Below, one piece after another: positions 45,693 to 54,793 of a DNA stretch of 64,000 nucleotides. Each line of letters starts with the position of its first letter. Positions within the stretch are counted from its first letter, which is position 1. Source of the stretch: Ilyomonas sp965199905 (GTDB lineage: Bacteria; Bacteroidota; Bacteroidia; Chitinophagales; Chitinophagaceae); the NCBI GenBank assembly GCA_965199905.1, contig OZ241366.1, positions 434,001 through 498,000 of the forward strand. The letters are read 5' to 3'. The notes beneath the pieces are model-generated. The model did not search any database and had not been told where the DNA came from. It saw only the letters and a program-made list of their open reading frames with translations. The position numbers and the translations under genes are program-made.

Positions 45693-47677
45693 TGAAGTTT
45701 TGCATAGCACTGGTTGTTTTTTGTTTTTCTTTTTTATGTGGTGGCGCGCAGGATAATTCTGCCGCCCGTTACGAAATCAACGCCAAACGCATCGGTGTAA
45801 ATCCTACAGATAAAGATGCACTTCCGCGCAGCCGCGAGTTTCTCCGGCTTGACAGTACTTATTATGTTGGGTGGCTATACGAAGGCATGTATAAATTTGA
45901 CCGGAGTGCAGATTATCTTGGTTATAAAAATGCCATCATTCCTCTGCATAAAGCACTGGCCTTACTTGATAAAGATTACGGCTCTACTCTTCGAAACATC
46001 TATTCTTCCATTGCTTTTTTTTCTGAAAACGTAACCCGCTACCAGGACTATTTCACCATTGCTAATGCACTGAAAGAATGTTACGACAACATCGAAATGC
46101 CAGATTCGGTGATGATTTTACTCGATAAGATAGATGCTTACCGTTTTCAGCGCGATTACTTCGGCACTTCTTTTCAGCGTGCCTGGGAGTATCACCGCAA
46201 TCGTTTTTTCACTTCTGATAAATATCCGTTTTTAAAAAATTCTGTTGCCGAAAATGAGCAGCTTGCCTTTGAAAGCTGTTACCGTGGTTTTGCTTTTATT
46301 GAAAAAAATAAGACGCTTAACGATGGTTGGTTTGGCCCAAACCAAAGCGAGCAGGACAGGCTTCGCATTGGGCATTATTTGGCTTTACTTCATTGCTACA
46401 ATAAAAATTACGATAGCAGCGCTTACTATTATGAGCAGCTTGCGCAAAGCGGTTTTGTATCGTGGAATAACTACGGCGGCATGCAAAGCGAAGTGGGTAA
46501 ATTTCAAAATGCCATTGATTATTTCAGCCGCGATATGATTGGCTACGAGCATAATCTCAACGAGCCTTTTTATTACATTCCAGAGTTGTTTGTTTATGCC
46601 GGTAAAACCAAAGAAGCCATCAATACATGCAATGGTATCATTACTCAAAATGGCTCTACGCCCGGGTTTGGCTGGTATAACATTGCTTTAGCACGTGCTT
46701 TTTTATACGATGGACAATTGGACAGCGCAACAATGGCGCTTGATAAAGCTGCCAATTTTAAAGAGCTTCATATTGGTACCACACTTACGCAAACGCAGTA
46801 TGATTTTACCATTAATCTCATGAAGGTTGAATTAATAGATAAAAGTATTTCGGAAGTAAAATTTTTAAATAAAGGCTGGTGGTATTCTATCGGCAGTTTG
46901 TACAAAATAGCTTCTCTAAAGCTACAGAAAATCTTGCAGGAATATGTGGTGGTAAATCAATTGGCTTACGACCCCGACCGCACAAGGCTTGTTTACGATT
47001 TGTTCTGTGCCGAATCAACCACCACATTCGACGAAGCCTGGTTTCTGTTGAAAAATTTTAGCCCGAAGTATTTTAAGAAGAAATACCAGGATTATCAGCG
47101 AACCGACAACCGGCAGAATATTCAGCGATATTTTAAACTATTTGAAGCCCGGTTTGCGTGGGAAGATGGTGACGAAAAAGAGGCGCGAAAAGATTATGAC
47201 TGGCTGGTAAAAACAACGTTGCTCGACACCGCGAATGAAAAATTATTTTTGGGACGTTTGTACGAAAATCTCGGACACGCATATCGCAAAGAAGATGATA
47301 ATCTTTATACCGAATATTGTAATTCGCTAATGAGTGTGTACCCGCAGCTTGCACCATATTCCGGTCTTACTATGCCAATGCAACTTTCTGTTTCAGGCGA
47401 TGGTGCAAACGCGGTTCAGCAAGTGGTAAAAGACTTAAAGAAATGTAATATCGATTTCGAAAAAGGAGGAAGTTATTCTCCTAAGGCAATTGTATCCTTC
47501 ATTCAGAAAGGAGACAAATATGAAGCGCAAATAAGCGTGGTAAGTTTTGATGGAAAGCCGATTGTTTCCGGCGAAAAACTTGTGTTTAAAAAACCGGAAG
47601 GTGTAGGTGCCGAAATCGCGTTGCGCTTGTTTGGAAAGGGCGGCGGTATTGTGTTTGAACCACGCACAAACTCTTAG
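45692..47677 (+). CDS. large exported helical-repeat protein, unknown
   Basis: 661 residues with a signal peptide (MKFCIALVVFCFSFLCGGAQ). The middle, about 60-540, is a run of helix pairs resembling degenerate TPRs (YKNAIIPLHKALALLDKDY, QLDSATMALDKAANF, WEDGDEKEARKDYDWLV). The C-terminal 100 residues are different: VQQVVKDLKKCNIDFEKG, then a beta-rich end. Periplasmic or outer-membrane-associated; role unknown. Its start overlaps the stop of the 66-residue gene, so the two form one unit. Converges on the MscS gene. Confidence 0.8.
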   Translation: MKFCIALVVFCFSFLCGGAQDNSAARYEINAKRIGVNPTDKDALPRSREFLRLDSTYYVGWLYEGMYKFDRSADYLGYKNAIIPLHKALALLDKDYGSTLRNIYSSIAFFSENVTRYQDYFTIANALKECYDNIEMPDSVMILLDKIDAYRFQRDYFGTSFQRAWEYHRNRFFTSDKYPFLKNSVAENEQLAFESCYRGFAFIEKNKTLNDGWFGPNQSEQDRLRIGHYLALLHCYNKNYDSSAYYYEQLAQSGFVSWNNYGGMQSEVGKFQNAIDYFSRDMIGYEHNLNEPFYYIPELFVYAGKTKEAINTCNGIITQNGSTPGFGWYNIALARAFLYDGQLDSATMALDKAANFKELHIGTTLTQTQYDFTINLMKVELIDKSISEVKFLNKGWWYSIGSLYKIASLKLQKILQEYVVVNQLAYDPDRTRLVYDLFCAESTTTFDEAWFLLKNFSPKYFKKKYQDYQRTDNRQNIQRYFKLFEARFAWEDGDEKEARKDYDWLVKTTLLDTANEKLFLGRLYENLGHAYRKEDDNLYTEYCNSLMSVYPQLAPYSGLTMPMQLSVSGDGANAVQQVVKDLKKCNIDFEKGGSYSPKAIVSFIQKGDKYEAQISVVSFDGKPIVSGEKLVFKKPEGVGAEIALRLFGKGGGIVFEPRTNS

Positions 47678-47710
47678 AAACATTATCTTCTTTTAGAGAT
47701 TTCCGTCTGT

Positions 47711-48526
47711 TTACATGCCTGGCAATTTCACTCCGCTTGTTTTTAAATCATTCAGAAGTTGTTGCTGAATTTTCAGCTTTGCATCCTGATATCCGTGAGC
47801 TTTAACCCATACATTCACCATAATATGAAATCCATCCGGATCAATGGCATTGATACCAACACGACTTGCCGGGGTTTCCAGTATCGATGTCATTTGAGAA
47901 AGAGAAGTCGTTAATATATTCTCTATCATTTTATAGTCTGCCGTAAAAGGAAATTTAAAATCAACGTCTAAACGTCTGTCTCCTTCCCGGCTGATATTAA
48001 TTATTACTTCATTGGATAATTTACTGTTTGGAATGATGACCGTGCGGTTATCATAGGTAGTAACAACGGTATAAAAAATTTGTATAGAAACAACGATTCC
48101 TTCCTGTCCCTGAGCAATAATGCTTTCACCAACACGATACGGTTTCATCAAAAGGATCAATATACCGCTGGTAAAGTTTTGAAGAGTGCCTGACAAAGCC
48201 AAACCTGCTGCCACACCAATTGCAGCAAGTAAGCTTGCGAAGAGTGTTAGCTGTATGTTCAATTCCTGCAGGATGGCAAGAATGACGAGTATCTGTAACG
48301 CAATCTGCGTAATGCTAATCAGGAAGGGCCGTAAGGAAATGTCGAGATCACGTTTATCAAAAATTTTATGCAACCTACCAATTACGATTTTTACAAGCCA
48401 GAAGCCAACAACACCAATAAAAAAGGCAATAAGAATGTTGGGTCCAAAGGTGACAAGCCAGTTGTAAGCCTTATCGTAAAATTGCTCAATACCAAATTTT
48501 CTCACTTTTATCATACGCACTTCCAT
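47711..48526 (-). CDS. MscS-family mechanosensitive channel
   Basis: 271 residues. Three helices in the first 130 residues, the last (GVAAGLALSGTLQNFTSGIL) being the glycine/alanine-rich pore helix of MscS. The beta domain follows (KPYRVGESIIAQGQEGIVV, then IFYTVVTTYDNRTVIIPNSK) and a short C-terminal alpha/beta domain. Releases solutes on hypo-osmotic shock. Small, single-subunit-type member. Starts 169 bases from the divergent tetR gene, whose operators lie in that spacer. Confidence 0.93.
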   Translation of the reverse strand: MEVRMIKVRKFGIEQFYDKAYNWLVTFGPNILIAFFIGVVGFWLVKIVIGRLHKIFDKRDLDISLRPFLISITQIALQILVILAILQELNIQLTLFASLLAAIGVAAGLALSGTLQNFTSGILILLMKPYRVGESIIAQGQEGIVVSIQIFYTVVTTYDNRTVIIPNSKLSNEVIINISREGDRRLDVDFKFPFTADYKMIENILTTSLSQMTSILETPASRVGINAIDPDGFHIMVNVWVKAHGYQDAKLKIQQQLLNDLKTSGVKLPGM

Positions 48527-48635
48527 AATGTAAAAAATTATGCCATCAAAAATGTTTGTCTGTAAAGAAAACCGCCAAAATTTCGCTATGAATAAGCTGG
48601 GTTAAACAAGCTTCTTAATGTATCATTAAAATAAA

Positions 48636-48671
48636 TTTAAACAGTTGTTTAAATTCAAACGCTTGTTTAAC
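48636..48671. promoter_or_regulatory. paired TetR operators at the tetR promoter
   Basis: Site A, TTTAAACA-GT-TGTTTAAA (48636-48653), is a perfect 18-base palindrome. Site B, TTCAAACG-CT-TGTTTAAC (48654-48671), abuts it with two mismatches. They match the pair upstream of the efflux operon at 53622-53660. Site A covers the TTG and site B the -7 box, so binding would block RNA polymerase. Confidence 0.8.
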
Positions 48672-48675
48672 TTTG
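48645..48675 (+). promoter_or_regulatory. tetR promoter
   Basis: TTG (48645-48647), 20 bases, then TAACTTTG (48668-48675), an exact TAnnTTTG. It lies inside the operator pair, 21 bases before the tetR ATG at 48696, so the leader is very short. Confidence 0.6.
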
Positions 48676-48695
48676 TAGGAAAGAGTCAATGGAAT

Positions 48696-49328
48696 ATGGG
48701 GTTCGATAAGCGTGAGCATATAATGAATACAGCCGTTTCTCTGTTTGCAAAGAATGGATTTGAAGGAACTTCAGTTCGTGATATCGCATCTGCGGCAGAT
48801 GTGAATCTGGCGATGATTAATTATTATTTCGGCTCAAAGGAAAAGTTATTTGAAAATATTGTTGAATTTCATGCATCGAGCACGAGAACGATGCTTGATG
48901 AACTTAACAGCAACTCTGCTCTTACCTCCATACAAAAAATAGATAAGGCGATTGAAATTTATGTCTTTCGACTTTTCAGCAATCGCGAATTTCATAAAGT
49001 ATTGCATCAGGAGCTTATGCTGAATCAACGGGAGGAGCTTAGCAAAGCGATTATGAATATCATCGGTAAAAATGCGGACGCACTTAGCCTGATTATAGAA
49101 AATGGAATTCAAAAAAAGGAATTCAAAAAGGTAGATGTATTGCTTTCGGTGGCTTCTTTAACCGGCACTATCAATACGGTTTTAAATTCCAGAAAGTTTT
49201 GCCTTCTATTGTTGAAAGAAGACTCGCTTCATCCGGATTATGTGCCATACGACGATGAAAATTTCAGAGCTCGTGTTATTAACCATTTAAAGCATTTGAT
49301 GCACGCACATTTGAATAAGGAAGCATAA
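48696..49328 (+). CDS. TetR-family repressor of the efflux operon
   Basis: 210 residues from the ATG at 48696 (MGFDKREHIMNTA). An upstream ATG at 48645 lies within the promoter, so I reject it. N-terminal helix-turn-helix about 12-55 (LFAKNGFEGTSVRDIASAA, INYYFGSKEKLF), then a ligand-binding helical domain. It very likely represses itself and the TolC-HlyD-MFS operon, since both promoters carry the same palindromes; a drug or metabolite would relieve this. The direct evidence is the shared sites; the inducer is unknown. Confidence 0.93.
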   Translation: MGFDKREHIMNTAVSLFAKNGFEGTSVRDIASAADVNLAMINYYFGSKEKLFENIVEFHASSTRTMLDELNSNSALTSIQKIDKAIEIYVFRLFSNREFHKVLHQELMLNQREELSKAIMNIIGKNADALSLIIENGIQKKEFKKVDVLLSVASLTGTINTVLNSRKFCLLLLKEDSLHPDYVPYDDENFRARVINHLKHLMHAHLNKEA

Positions 49329-49349
49329 GGTTGGAAGGTAGATAAACAA

Positions 49350-49374
49350 AAAGCAGCGAAATCCGCTGCTTTTC
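49350..49374. terminator. bidirectional terminator
   Basis: AAAAGCAGCG, loop AAATC, CGCTGCTTTT: a perfect 10-base stem with T-runs on both strands, between the convergent tetR gene (stop 49328) and the MFS gene (stop 49398). Confidence 0.9.
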
Positions 49375-49397
49375 TGCTTTCAAAAAATGATACTTTA

Positions 49398-50975
49398 TTA
49401 GTGCATTGCTTCCGATAAATCTATTTTATTGCCTTTGCGGTTTCTTACAAATAATATAAATGGAATACAAATCAAAAACATAACCCCTAAATACAGGAAT
49501 ACGTCCATGTAAGACAATACAGAAGCCTGCTTATAAATCATACCTTCCAATGCTCCATAAGTTTGTTTAAGTGCCACTTCGGCTGAAGCGCCTTTCGCCA
49601 TAAAGTTATGTTGCATACCAGCTATGCGGCTTTGCACCATTGGATCATCCGTATTTAATTTGCTCACCAAATCACTGCGGTATAATTGATTGCGACGAGC
49701 CATGAAAGTGGTTATTGAGGCTACACCAAACGAACCACCAAGCTGTCTCATCATGCCGGTAAAAGCCGCACCTTGCCCAATCTGTTTTCCTTTTAACGTA
49801 GATAAGGCTAAGGTTGTAATCGGGATAAATAGTAATCCCAACCCTACACCGCGAACAATCAGCATCCAGAAGAAATTGTCTTTACCTGTATCTGGCGTCA
49901 AAATTTTATATCCCCAGAAACTGTAGACAAAAAACACAAACATTCCTATGGCCACAAGGTATTGTTGTTTGGCGCCGCGCTGTAATAATTGCCCGATAAT
50001 AGGCATCATAAACGCCGTGGTTAAAGCGGCAGGCACCATAAGCGCACCCGACTGTTGAGCCGTCCATCCAAGCGTTGCCTGTGTGTATAATGGAATAATG
50101 TAAGTGGACCCATACAAGCCGAAGCCAAGGATAAACGACATAATTGTACCAACGCGCAGATTGGTATTGCTTAATACACGCAACTCAACTATCGGGTTGC
50201 GAAACCTAAGCTCGCGCCAGATAAAGAAAAACATTCCTAAAACTGCGGTTACTGCAAATGTGGTAATCCAGATATCATTAAACCAATCCTCATCCTGACC
50301 CCGTTCTAACACATATTGCAAAGAACCCACAAAAGTGGCTAATAATGCAATGCCAAGCCAGTCAACATCTTTTGCTTTGCTTTTTTCACCGAACTTGGGA
50401 CTGCGAACAAAGGCGAGCGTAAGCAGTGCTGCAATAATGCCAAGCGGAATGTTGATGTAGAAAATATAAGGCCAGCTAAAATTATCAACAATATAACCAC
50501 CTAACGGAGGTCCTAAAGTAGGCCCGACAATTACACCCAAACCATAAATGGCTTGCGCAGTGCCGCGTTTTTCCGGCGGATAACTTTCTGTAATTATGGT
50601 TTGAGAAGTTACCAGCAAAGCACCGCCACCGCAGCCTTGCAGGAAGCGAAAGGCAACCAGTTCCCAAATGCTGTGGGCATTACCACATAAAAAAGAACAG
50701 AGTGTAAATATTAAGATGGAGACCGCAAAATAATTGCGTCTTCCAAACTGCTGAGATAACCAGCTCGTCATAGGAACGATGATAACGTTACCAATGGCAT
50801 AAGCGGTTACTACCCAGCCAACTTCCGTCATCGTTGCGCCAAGATTACCACGCATATCGTTGAGGGCAACGTTCACAATCGTTGTATCAACAATTTCAAG
50901 CAAGGCGCAGAGGATTGCCGTAATGGTAATAATCACGCGCCGGCTTCCGTATTCAACTAAGGATCCCTGCTGCAT
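49398..50975 (-). CDS. DHA2-family MFS multidrug exporter (EmrB/QacA type)
   Basis: 525 residues with 14 predicted membrane helices. Motif D1 reads LEIVDTTIVNVALND near residue 27, motif A is LSQQFGRRNYF, and antiporter motif C is GPTLGPPLGGYI. These identify the DHA2 proton-antiport subfamily that exports drugs through an EmrA-type adaptor and TolC. The last gene of the tolC-hlyD-mfs operon; 82 bases separate it from hlyD. Substrate range cannot be read from sequence. Confidence 0.94.
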   Translation of the reverse strand: MQQGSLVEYGSRRVIITITAILCALLEIVDTTIVNVALNDMRGNLGATMTEVGWVVTAYAIGNVIIVPMTSWLSQQFGRRNYFAVSILIFTLCSFLCGNAHSIWELVAFRFLQGCGGGALLVTSQTIITESYPPEKRGTAQAIYGLGVIVGPTLGPPLGGYIVDNFSWPYIFYINIPLGIIAALLTLAFVRSPKFGEKSKAKDVDWLGIALLATFVGSLQYVLERGQDEDWFNDIWITTFAVTAVLGMFFFIWRELRFRNPIVELRVLSNTNLRVGTIMSFILGFGLYGSTYIIPLYTQATLGWTAQQSGALMVPAALTTAFMMPIIGQLLQRGAKQQYLVAIGMFVFFVYSFWGYKILTPDTGKDNFFWMLIVRGVGLGLLFIPITTLALSTLKGKQIGQGAAFTGMMRQLGGSFGVASITTFMARRNQLYRSDLVSKLNTDDPMVQSRIAGMQHNFMAKGASAEVALKQTYGALEGMIYKQASVLSYMDVFLYLGVMFLICIPFILFVRNRKGNKIDLSEAMH

Positions 50976-51057
50976 ATAATAAGCTCATTAAGCGATAGCT
51001 TCTCACTATCATAACATCACAATACTTTTTCATCAATTTATCATTTCCGATTCCCGA

Positions 51058-52176
51058 TCAATCCAGGTTTACTTCCACGTCCACGTTCATGCCGGCGCGG
51101 AGTCTTTGAATCATAGTATCGCCCGGGTTTGTAAATTCAATTTTTACCGGTACACGCTGTACCACTTTCACAAAGTTGCCCGAGGCATTATCAGGCGGAA
51201 GCAAAGCATAACTGGCACCTGTAGCAGCGGATAATGAGGTAATTTTTGCTTTGAAATCATGCCCCGGAAAAGCATCCACATCTATATCTACTTCCTGTCC
51301 GACTTTCATTTTTTCAAGCTGCGTTTCTTTAAAATTGGCAACCACCCAAAGATTTTGTTTTAATACAATGCTGAACAAAGAAGCACCTGCCGTGAGATAC
51401 TGTCCTGGCTGTACATTCACTTTAGAAACCAAACCATCAGCCGGCGATACCACCACAGCATAAGATAAATTCAGCTTTGCATCGTCTACATCAGCTTGTC
51501 TTTGCTTAATAACCGCATCTGCAATGCCGATTTGCTTCGATGTGGCTCCACTTTGCGAAGAGGTTACATTTACTTGCGTAGATGCCTGCGCACGTTGCTG
51601 CTGAAGAATTACCAGTTGTTTTTCGGCTGTTTCTTTAGCTGCCTGCGCCTGCTCAAACTGCTGTTGGGTAATTGTGTGATCTTTAATCAGGTTGGCATAA
51701 CGGTTATAATCCTGCGTTGTGCGTGTTACGTTGATTTGCGCCTGGTCGATCTGTGCATTAATAATAGCTACTGCCGCTTTTGATGTTGCGATGCCGGAAT
51801 TAGAAGCTGACGAAGTCGCCTGTGCTGCCGTGCGATTGCTTTGCGCCGTTGTCAAAGCAGCTTCTGCCTGTTCCAACCTTATTTTCAGATCGCGGTTGTC
51901 CATAACAATCAGCGTATCTCCTTTTTTTACTGGCTGATTATCACCCACACGCACTTCCTGTACATAGCCGGAAACACGTGGAATAACAGGACTAATGTTC
52001 GCTGAAATCTGCGCATCATCTGTGCCTTCATGGTGTAGAGCGTGTTGATATTTGGTAAAACCAAATGCGCCGCCTACAACCACGAGTAAGACTAATACGA
52101 TTATAAAACCTCTGTTTCTTTTTTTAGGTTCTGCCGCTTCAGTTGTTACCTGCGGTTCGTTAATACTTGTTGCCAT
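51058..52176 (-). CDS. HlyD/EmrA-family membrane fusion protein
   Basis: 372 residues. One membrane helix (GFIIVLVLLVVVGGAFGFTK, about 23-42) near the N-terminus, then the biotinyl-lipoyl half (VPRVSGYVQEVRVGDNQPVK, about 68-87), a coiled-coil hairpin rich in Gln and Ala (about 100-220) and the second lipoyl half with LSYAVVVSPADGLVSKVNV, then a beta-barrel. Typical of EmrA. It bridges the inner-membrane MFS pump to the TolC channel. Middle gene of the operon, 33 bases after tolC. Confidence 0.94.
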   Translation of the reverse strand: MATSINEPQVTTEAAEPKKRNRGFIIVLVLLVVVGGAFGFTKYQHALHHEGTDDAQISANISPVIPRVSGYVQEVRVGDNQPVKKGDTLIVMDNRDLKIRLEQAEAALTTAQSNRTAAQATSSASNSGIATSKAAVAIINAQIDQAQINVTRTTQDYNRYANLIKDHTITQQQFEQAQAAKETAEKQLVILQQQRAQASTQVNVTSSQSGATSKQIGIADAVIKQRQADVDDAKLNLSYAVVVSPADGLVSKVNVQPGQYLTAGASLFSIVLKQNLWVVANFKETQLEKMKVGQEVDIDVDAFPGHDFKAKITSLSAATGASYALLPPDNASGNFVKVVQRVPVKIEFTNPGDTMIQRLRAGMNVDVEVNLD

Positions 52177-52209
52177 AAATATTGTTGTGTGTTTTGCCTG
52201 AATAAAAAT

Positions 52210-53526
52210 TTATAAAGCACCGATAGCTTGCTGAAGACGTTTGTAGGCTGCAGCTGCATCAGATTTTGCGGTTGTGTAATTTAATCTTGCCTGCAACTGC
52301 GCAACTTCTGCTTCCAGAAGATTTGTAGTTGTTTCAAGACTATTGTCGAATTTGTTTTTAGTGATCCGGTAGTTTTCTTCTGCCTGGGCAATAGCTGCCT
52401 GGTAAACTCTAATGCGCTCAAGGCTGGAAGAATAATTAAGATATGTTCTGCCAACCTGCAATTGCACCTGGTCGGAAAGCTCGCTGCGGTTGGCTTCTAC
52501 CTGTCTTTGTCTTGCTTTTGCCTGCGCTACTTTCGCATCCGTTTTCCATAAAGAACTGAGGCTATAACTAACACCGACACCAAAGTTTACAGCATTATAA
52601 ACCGTTAATACATTCGGTACATCAGCCGCCACATAGCCACCGGTTAAAGAAACACTTGGATATTTTTCACCTTCGGCAGATTTTACTGCAGAAGTCTGAG
52701 CTTTGATTCTATAATCAACTGCTTGTAAGTCTTTCCGGTTTTGCAAAGCCTGCTGACGATAATCATCTGAGTTTCCAAGTGCAGGTAAGTTGGCAAAACT
52801 GCTGCTGTCTAATATTAACTGTGTGCTATCGGGAAGACCTAATAACAGGTCGAGAACAATTGTGTTTAGTTGCAAATTATTCTTTGCGTCAAGCAACGAC
52901 AATTCGATGTTTGAAACCTGAAGCTGCGACTTGAGTAAATCATTTCTCGCCAGTAATCCATTGGTTTCCAGGTTAGAAAAATCCTTTACCCGCTGTTGCG
53001 ATTGTGCAAGACTGCTATCGATTACATCAATCTGCAATTTGGCTTTGTACAAATTATTATACGCGTCTACAATATTTAATATCACACCTTCCTTATCACT
53101 TTCTACGTCGAGCCTGGAAGCTTGTTCCAGAAATTTAGAAGCTTCAATGCCGTGCCTGATACGCAGACCAGCGTATAATGGCAAGGAAACATTCGCAATA
53201 CCGTAAGCAGCCTGTGTCACTTTTGGAGTGCTGGTTGTTTGTGTGGTATCAGATCCTCCACTGCCTCCTTTTTGCGATTTCAAATTAATAGTTGGGTTGG
53301 TTACCCGTAAGTAAGAAGCGCTGAGGCTCACATCCGGAAGTTTACGCTGTTCTGCTTCTTTTACAGAAGCGGTAGCTTCTTCCAGCTTTGCACGGCTGCC
53401 CTGCAGTGTTTTGCTATTCTTTACACCCATATCGATTGCCTGATCAAGCGTTAAAAGCTGACCTGACTGAGAAAAAAGAAGTGAGCTAATGGAGAGAAAG
53501 GATATGAATAAGAAAATTCGTTTCAT
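52210..53526 (-). CDS. TolC-family outer-membrane efflux channel
   Basis: 438 residues. Signal peptide to about 20 (SLLFSQ). Two OEP repeats of helices and strands (LDQAIDMGVKNSKTLQGSRA near the N-terminus, NLLEAEVAQLQARLNYTTAK near 400-420) as in TolC trimers. Forms the outer-membrane conduit for the HlyD-MFS pair that follows. First gene of the operon; the promoter with two TetR palindromes lies about 95 bases upstream. Confidence 0.94.
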   Translation of the reverse strand: MKRIFLFISFLSISSLLFSQSGQLLTLDQAIDMGVKNSKTLQGSRAKLEEATASVKEAEQRKLPDVSLSASYLRVTNPTINLKSQKGGSGGSDTTQTTSTPKVTQAAYGIANVSLPLYAGLRIRHGIEASKFLEQASRLDVESDKEGVILNIVDAYNNLYKAKLQIDVIDSSLAQSQQRVKDFSNLETNGLLARNDLLKSQLQVSNIELSLLDAKNNLQLNTIVLDLLLGLPDSTQLILDSSSFANLPALGNSDDYRQQALQNRKDLQAVDYRIKAQTSAVKSAEGEKYPSVSLTGGYVAADVPNVLTVYNAVNFGVGVSYSLSSLWKTDAKVAQAKARQRQVEANRSELSDQVQLQVGRTYLNYSSSLERIRVYQAAIAQAEENYRITKNKFDNSLETTTNLLEAEVAQLQARLNYTTAKSDAAAAYKRLQQAIGAL

Positions 53527-53617
53527 ATTTTATTTGATTCTGTATTTAATGTTGTGAGGGTATCCAGCTTGCTTTCAGATATCTCATTTGAAGGTTGGTT
53601 GTTTTCGTTTGTAGCTG

Positions 53618-53625
53618 CAAAATTA
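53618..53625 (-). promoter_or_regulatory. -7 box of the efflux operon promoter
   Basis: On the minus strand TAATTTTG, an exact TAnnTTTG; a TTG lies 23 bases upstream (53651-53649), slightly longer than usual. It overlaps palindrome C, as at tetR. Confidence 0.5.
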
Positions 53626-53660
53626 AACAATTGTTTGAATTAATTAAACAATCGTTTAAA
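53622..53660. promoter_or_regulatory. paired TetR operators at the efflux operon promoter
   Basis: Site C ATTAAACA-AT-TGTTTGAA (53622-53639) and site D ATTAAACA-AT-CGTTTAAA (53643-53660), centres 21 bases apart. Shared consensus with the tetR sites: TTNAAACR, two bases, YGTTTRAN. Found nowhere else in the window that I noticed, apart from a half-site TTAAACAAG at 48602-48610. Confidence 0.8.
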
Positions 53661-53702
53661 TTTTAATTTTTTCTGACGCAACTTTTACATTTCACAAATG
53701 CA

Positions 53703-53741
53703 AAAGGAAAGGCAGATAACAAATTTACCTGCCTTTCCTTT
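53703..53741 (-). terminator. terminator of the HNH gene
   Basis: AAAGGAAAGGCAG pairs perfectly with CTGCCTTTCCTTT over 13 bases around a 13-base loop, followed on the minus strand by TTTTG. Its right arm overlaps the HNH stop codon. Confidence 0.8.
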
Positions 53742-54027
53742 ATTGTTTTTGCTTAACCGATTTGTCATAATATTCAGGTTCTTTCTTCCTGACCCATTTT
53801 ATAAATCTTTCTATTTCTTCATTTGCCTGCAAACTTACTACTGTGTTATAAAACCGTTTCAGTTCCATCTCCGTAAACACCGCATGTATTTTATCATGAC
53901 AAATCTTATGCATCATTACCGTTTCCGTTCCTTTTCCACCTTTGCTTAGCGGCAACAAATGATGCCGGTTGCAGGGCGGAGCAAGCGTTCTGCCACAGAG
54001 CGGACATATCCCGATGCATTCCTTCAC
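53740..54027 (-). CDS. small HNH endonuclease-like protein
   Basis: 95 residues. The zinc-knuckle pair CPLCGR and CHDKIH frames the HNH core NRHHLLPLSKGGKGTETV, with the HH, the central Asn/Thr position and the last His visible, followed by a helical tail (EEIERFIKWVRKKEPEY). HNH proteins of this size are metal-dependent nucleases, or are fused or accessory to other systems. It starts 3 bases after the stop of a small outer-membrane barrel gene, so they are cotranscribed. That pairing with an exported barrel is odd; chance operon joining is likely. Confidence 0.85.
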   Translation of the reverse strand: MKECIGICPLCGRTLAPPCNRHHLLPLSKGGKGTETVMMHKICHDKIHAVFTEMELKRFYNTVVSLQANEEIERFIKWVRKKEPEYYDKSVKQKQ

Positions 54028-54030
54028 ATC

Positions 54031-54528
54031 TTATAACTTAAATCCGTAAGCAAGACGTAAAGCCAGTTGCGAAGCATAACCGTTGTACTTTGTATAATCT
54101 TCGTATTTCAAACTGATATCAAGACCGTTTGCAAAAGCCATACCTACAGAAGGTGAGTAAACAAAAGAAGTATTGTTATTTCCTTTTGTAAAAAAGCCTG
54201 CACCTGCTTCACCAGCTATATAAAAGTTTTTAACAGGAAAATATTTTAAACCCAATTTTACCGGTACTACACCGGTTGCCGGAATGCCTTTGTCTTTGTT
54301 CTTAAAAAAATGGTAGTAACCCGTTGTAGCAATGGCTGAAAAACTATTGCCGATAGGAATCTGGAGACGGGCATCAGCACCCAACACTGCCCTTGTTGGA
54401 TCTTTTAAAGTACTGCCACCATCAATACCTACCCCAAAATGGATTGGATTGTTCTTTTGCGCATTAGAGTTTACTGAAAAAATAAGAGCTGCGATTACTG
54501 CGAAAACGTACAAGAGTTTTTTACTCAT
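54031..54528 (-). CDS. small outer-membrane beta-barrel protein
   Basis: 165 residues from the ATG at 54528 (MSKKLLYVFAV); a longer frame to 54636 lacks a signal at its start. Signal peptide to about 24 (SVNSNAQ), then alternating strands (FGVGIDGG, LGLKYFPVKNFYIAGEAGAG, LALRLAYGFKL) of an eight-strand OmpW/OmpX-size barrel. Terminal Leu rather than Phe. Function unknown; possibly a porin-like or structural protein. Confidence 0.82.
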   Translation of the reverse strand: MSKKLLYVFAVIAALIFSVNSNAQKNNPIHFGVGIDGGSTLKDPTRAVLGADARLQIPIGNSFSAIATTGYYHFFKNKDKGIPATGVVPVKLGLKYFPVKNFYIAGEAGAGFFTKGNNNTSFVYSPSVGMAFANGLDISLKYEDYTKYNGYASQLALRLAYGFKL

Positions 54529-54793
54529 TTGATTGTGTTTTGATTTTAGGGCAACAGTATCCGTAAAAAGAATGCCAGTTTCAGTTTTTAGGATATTCCT
54601 GCCGTTTGGATGAAGATGATGAGTTGATAACGCCAAATGAAAAAGGCTTTTTCTCTTGCTAAAAAAACATAGAGGAAAAAGTGGCTGCTTTATGTCAATG
54701 AATGGCGCTGCTGTTATCTAATGCCTTTTCGTTCTTTAATTGCCCATGCTTTCAACAGTTTTACAGGCTGTATACAAGTGTTTGCAGATAAAT

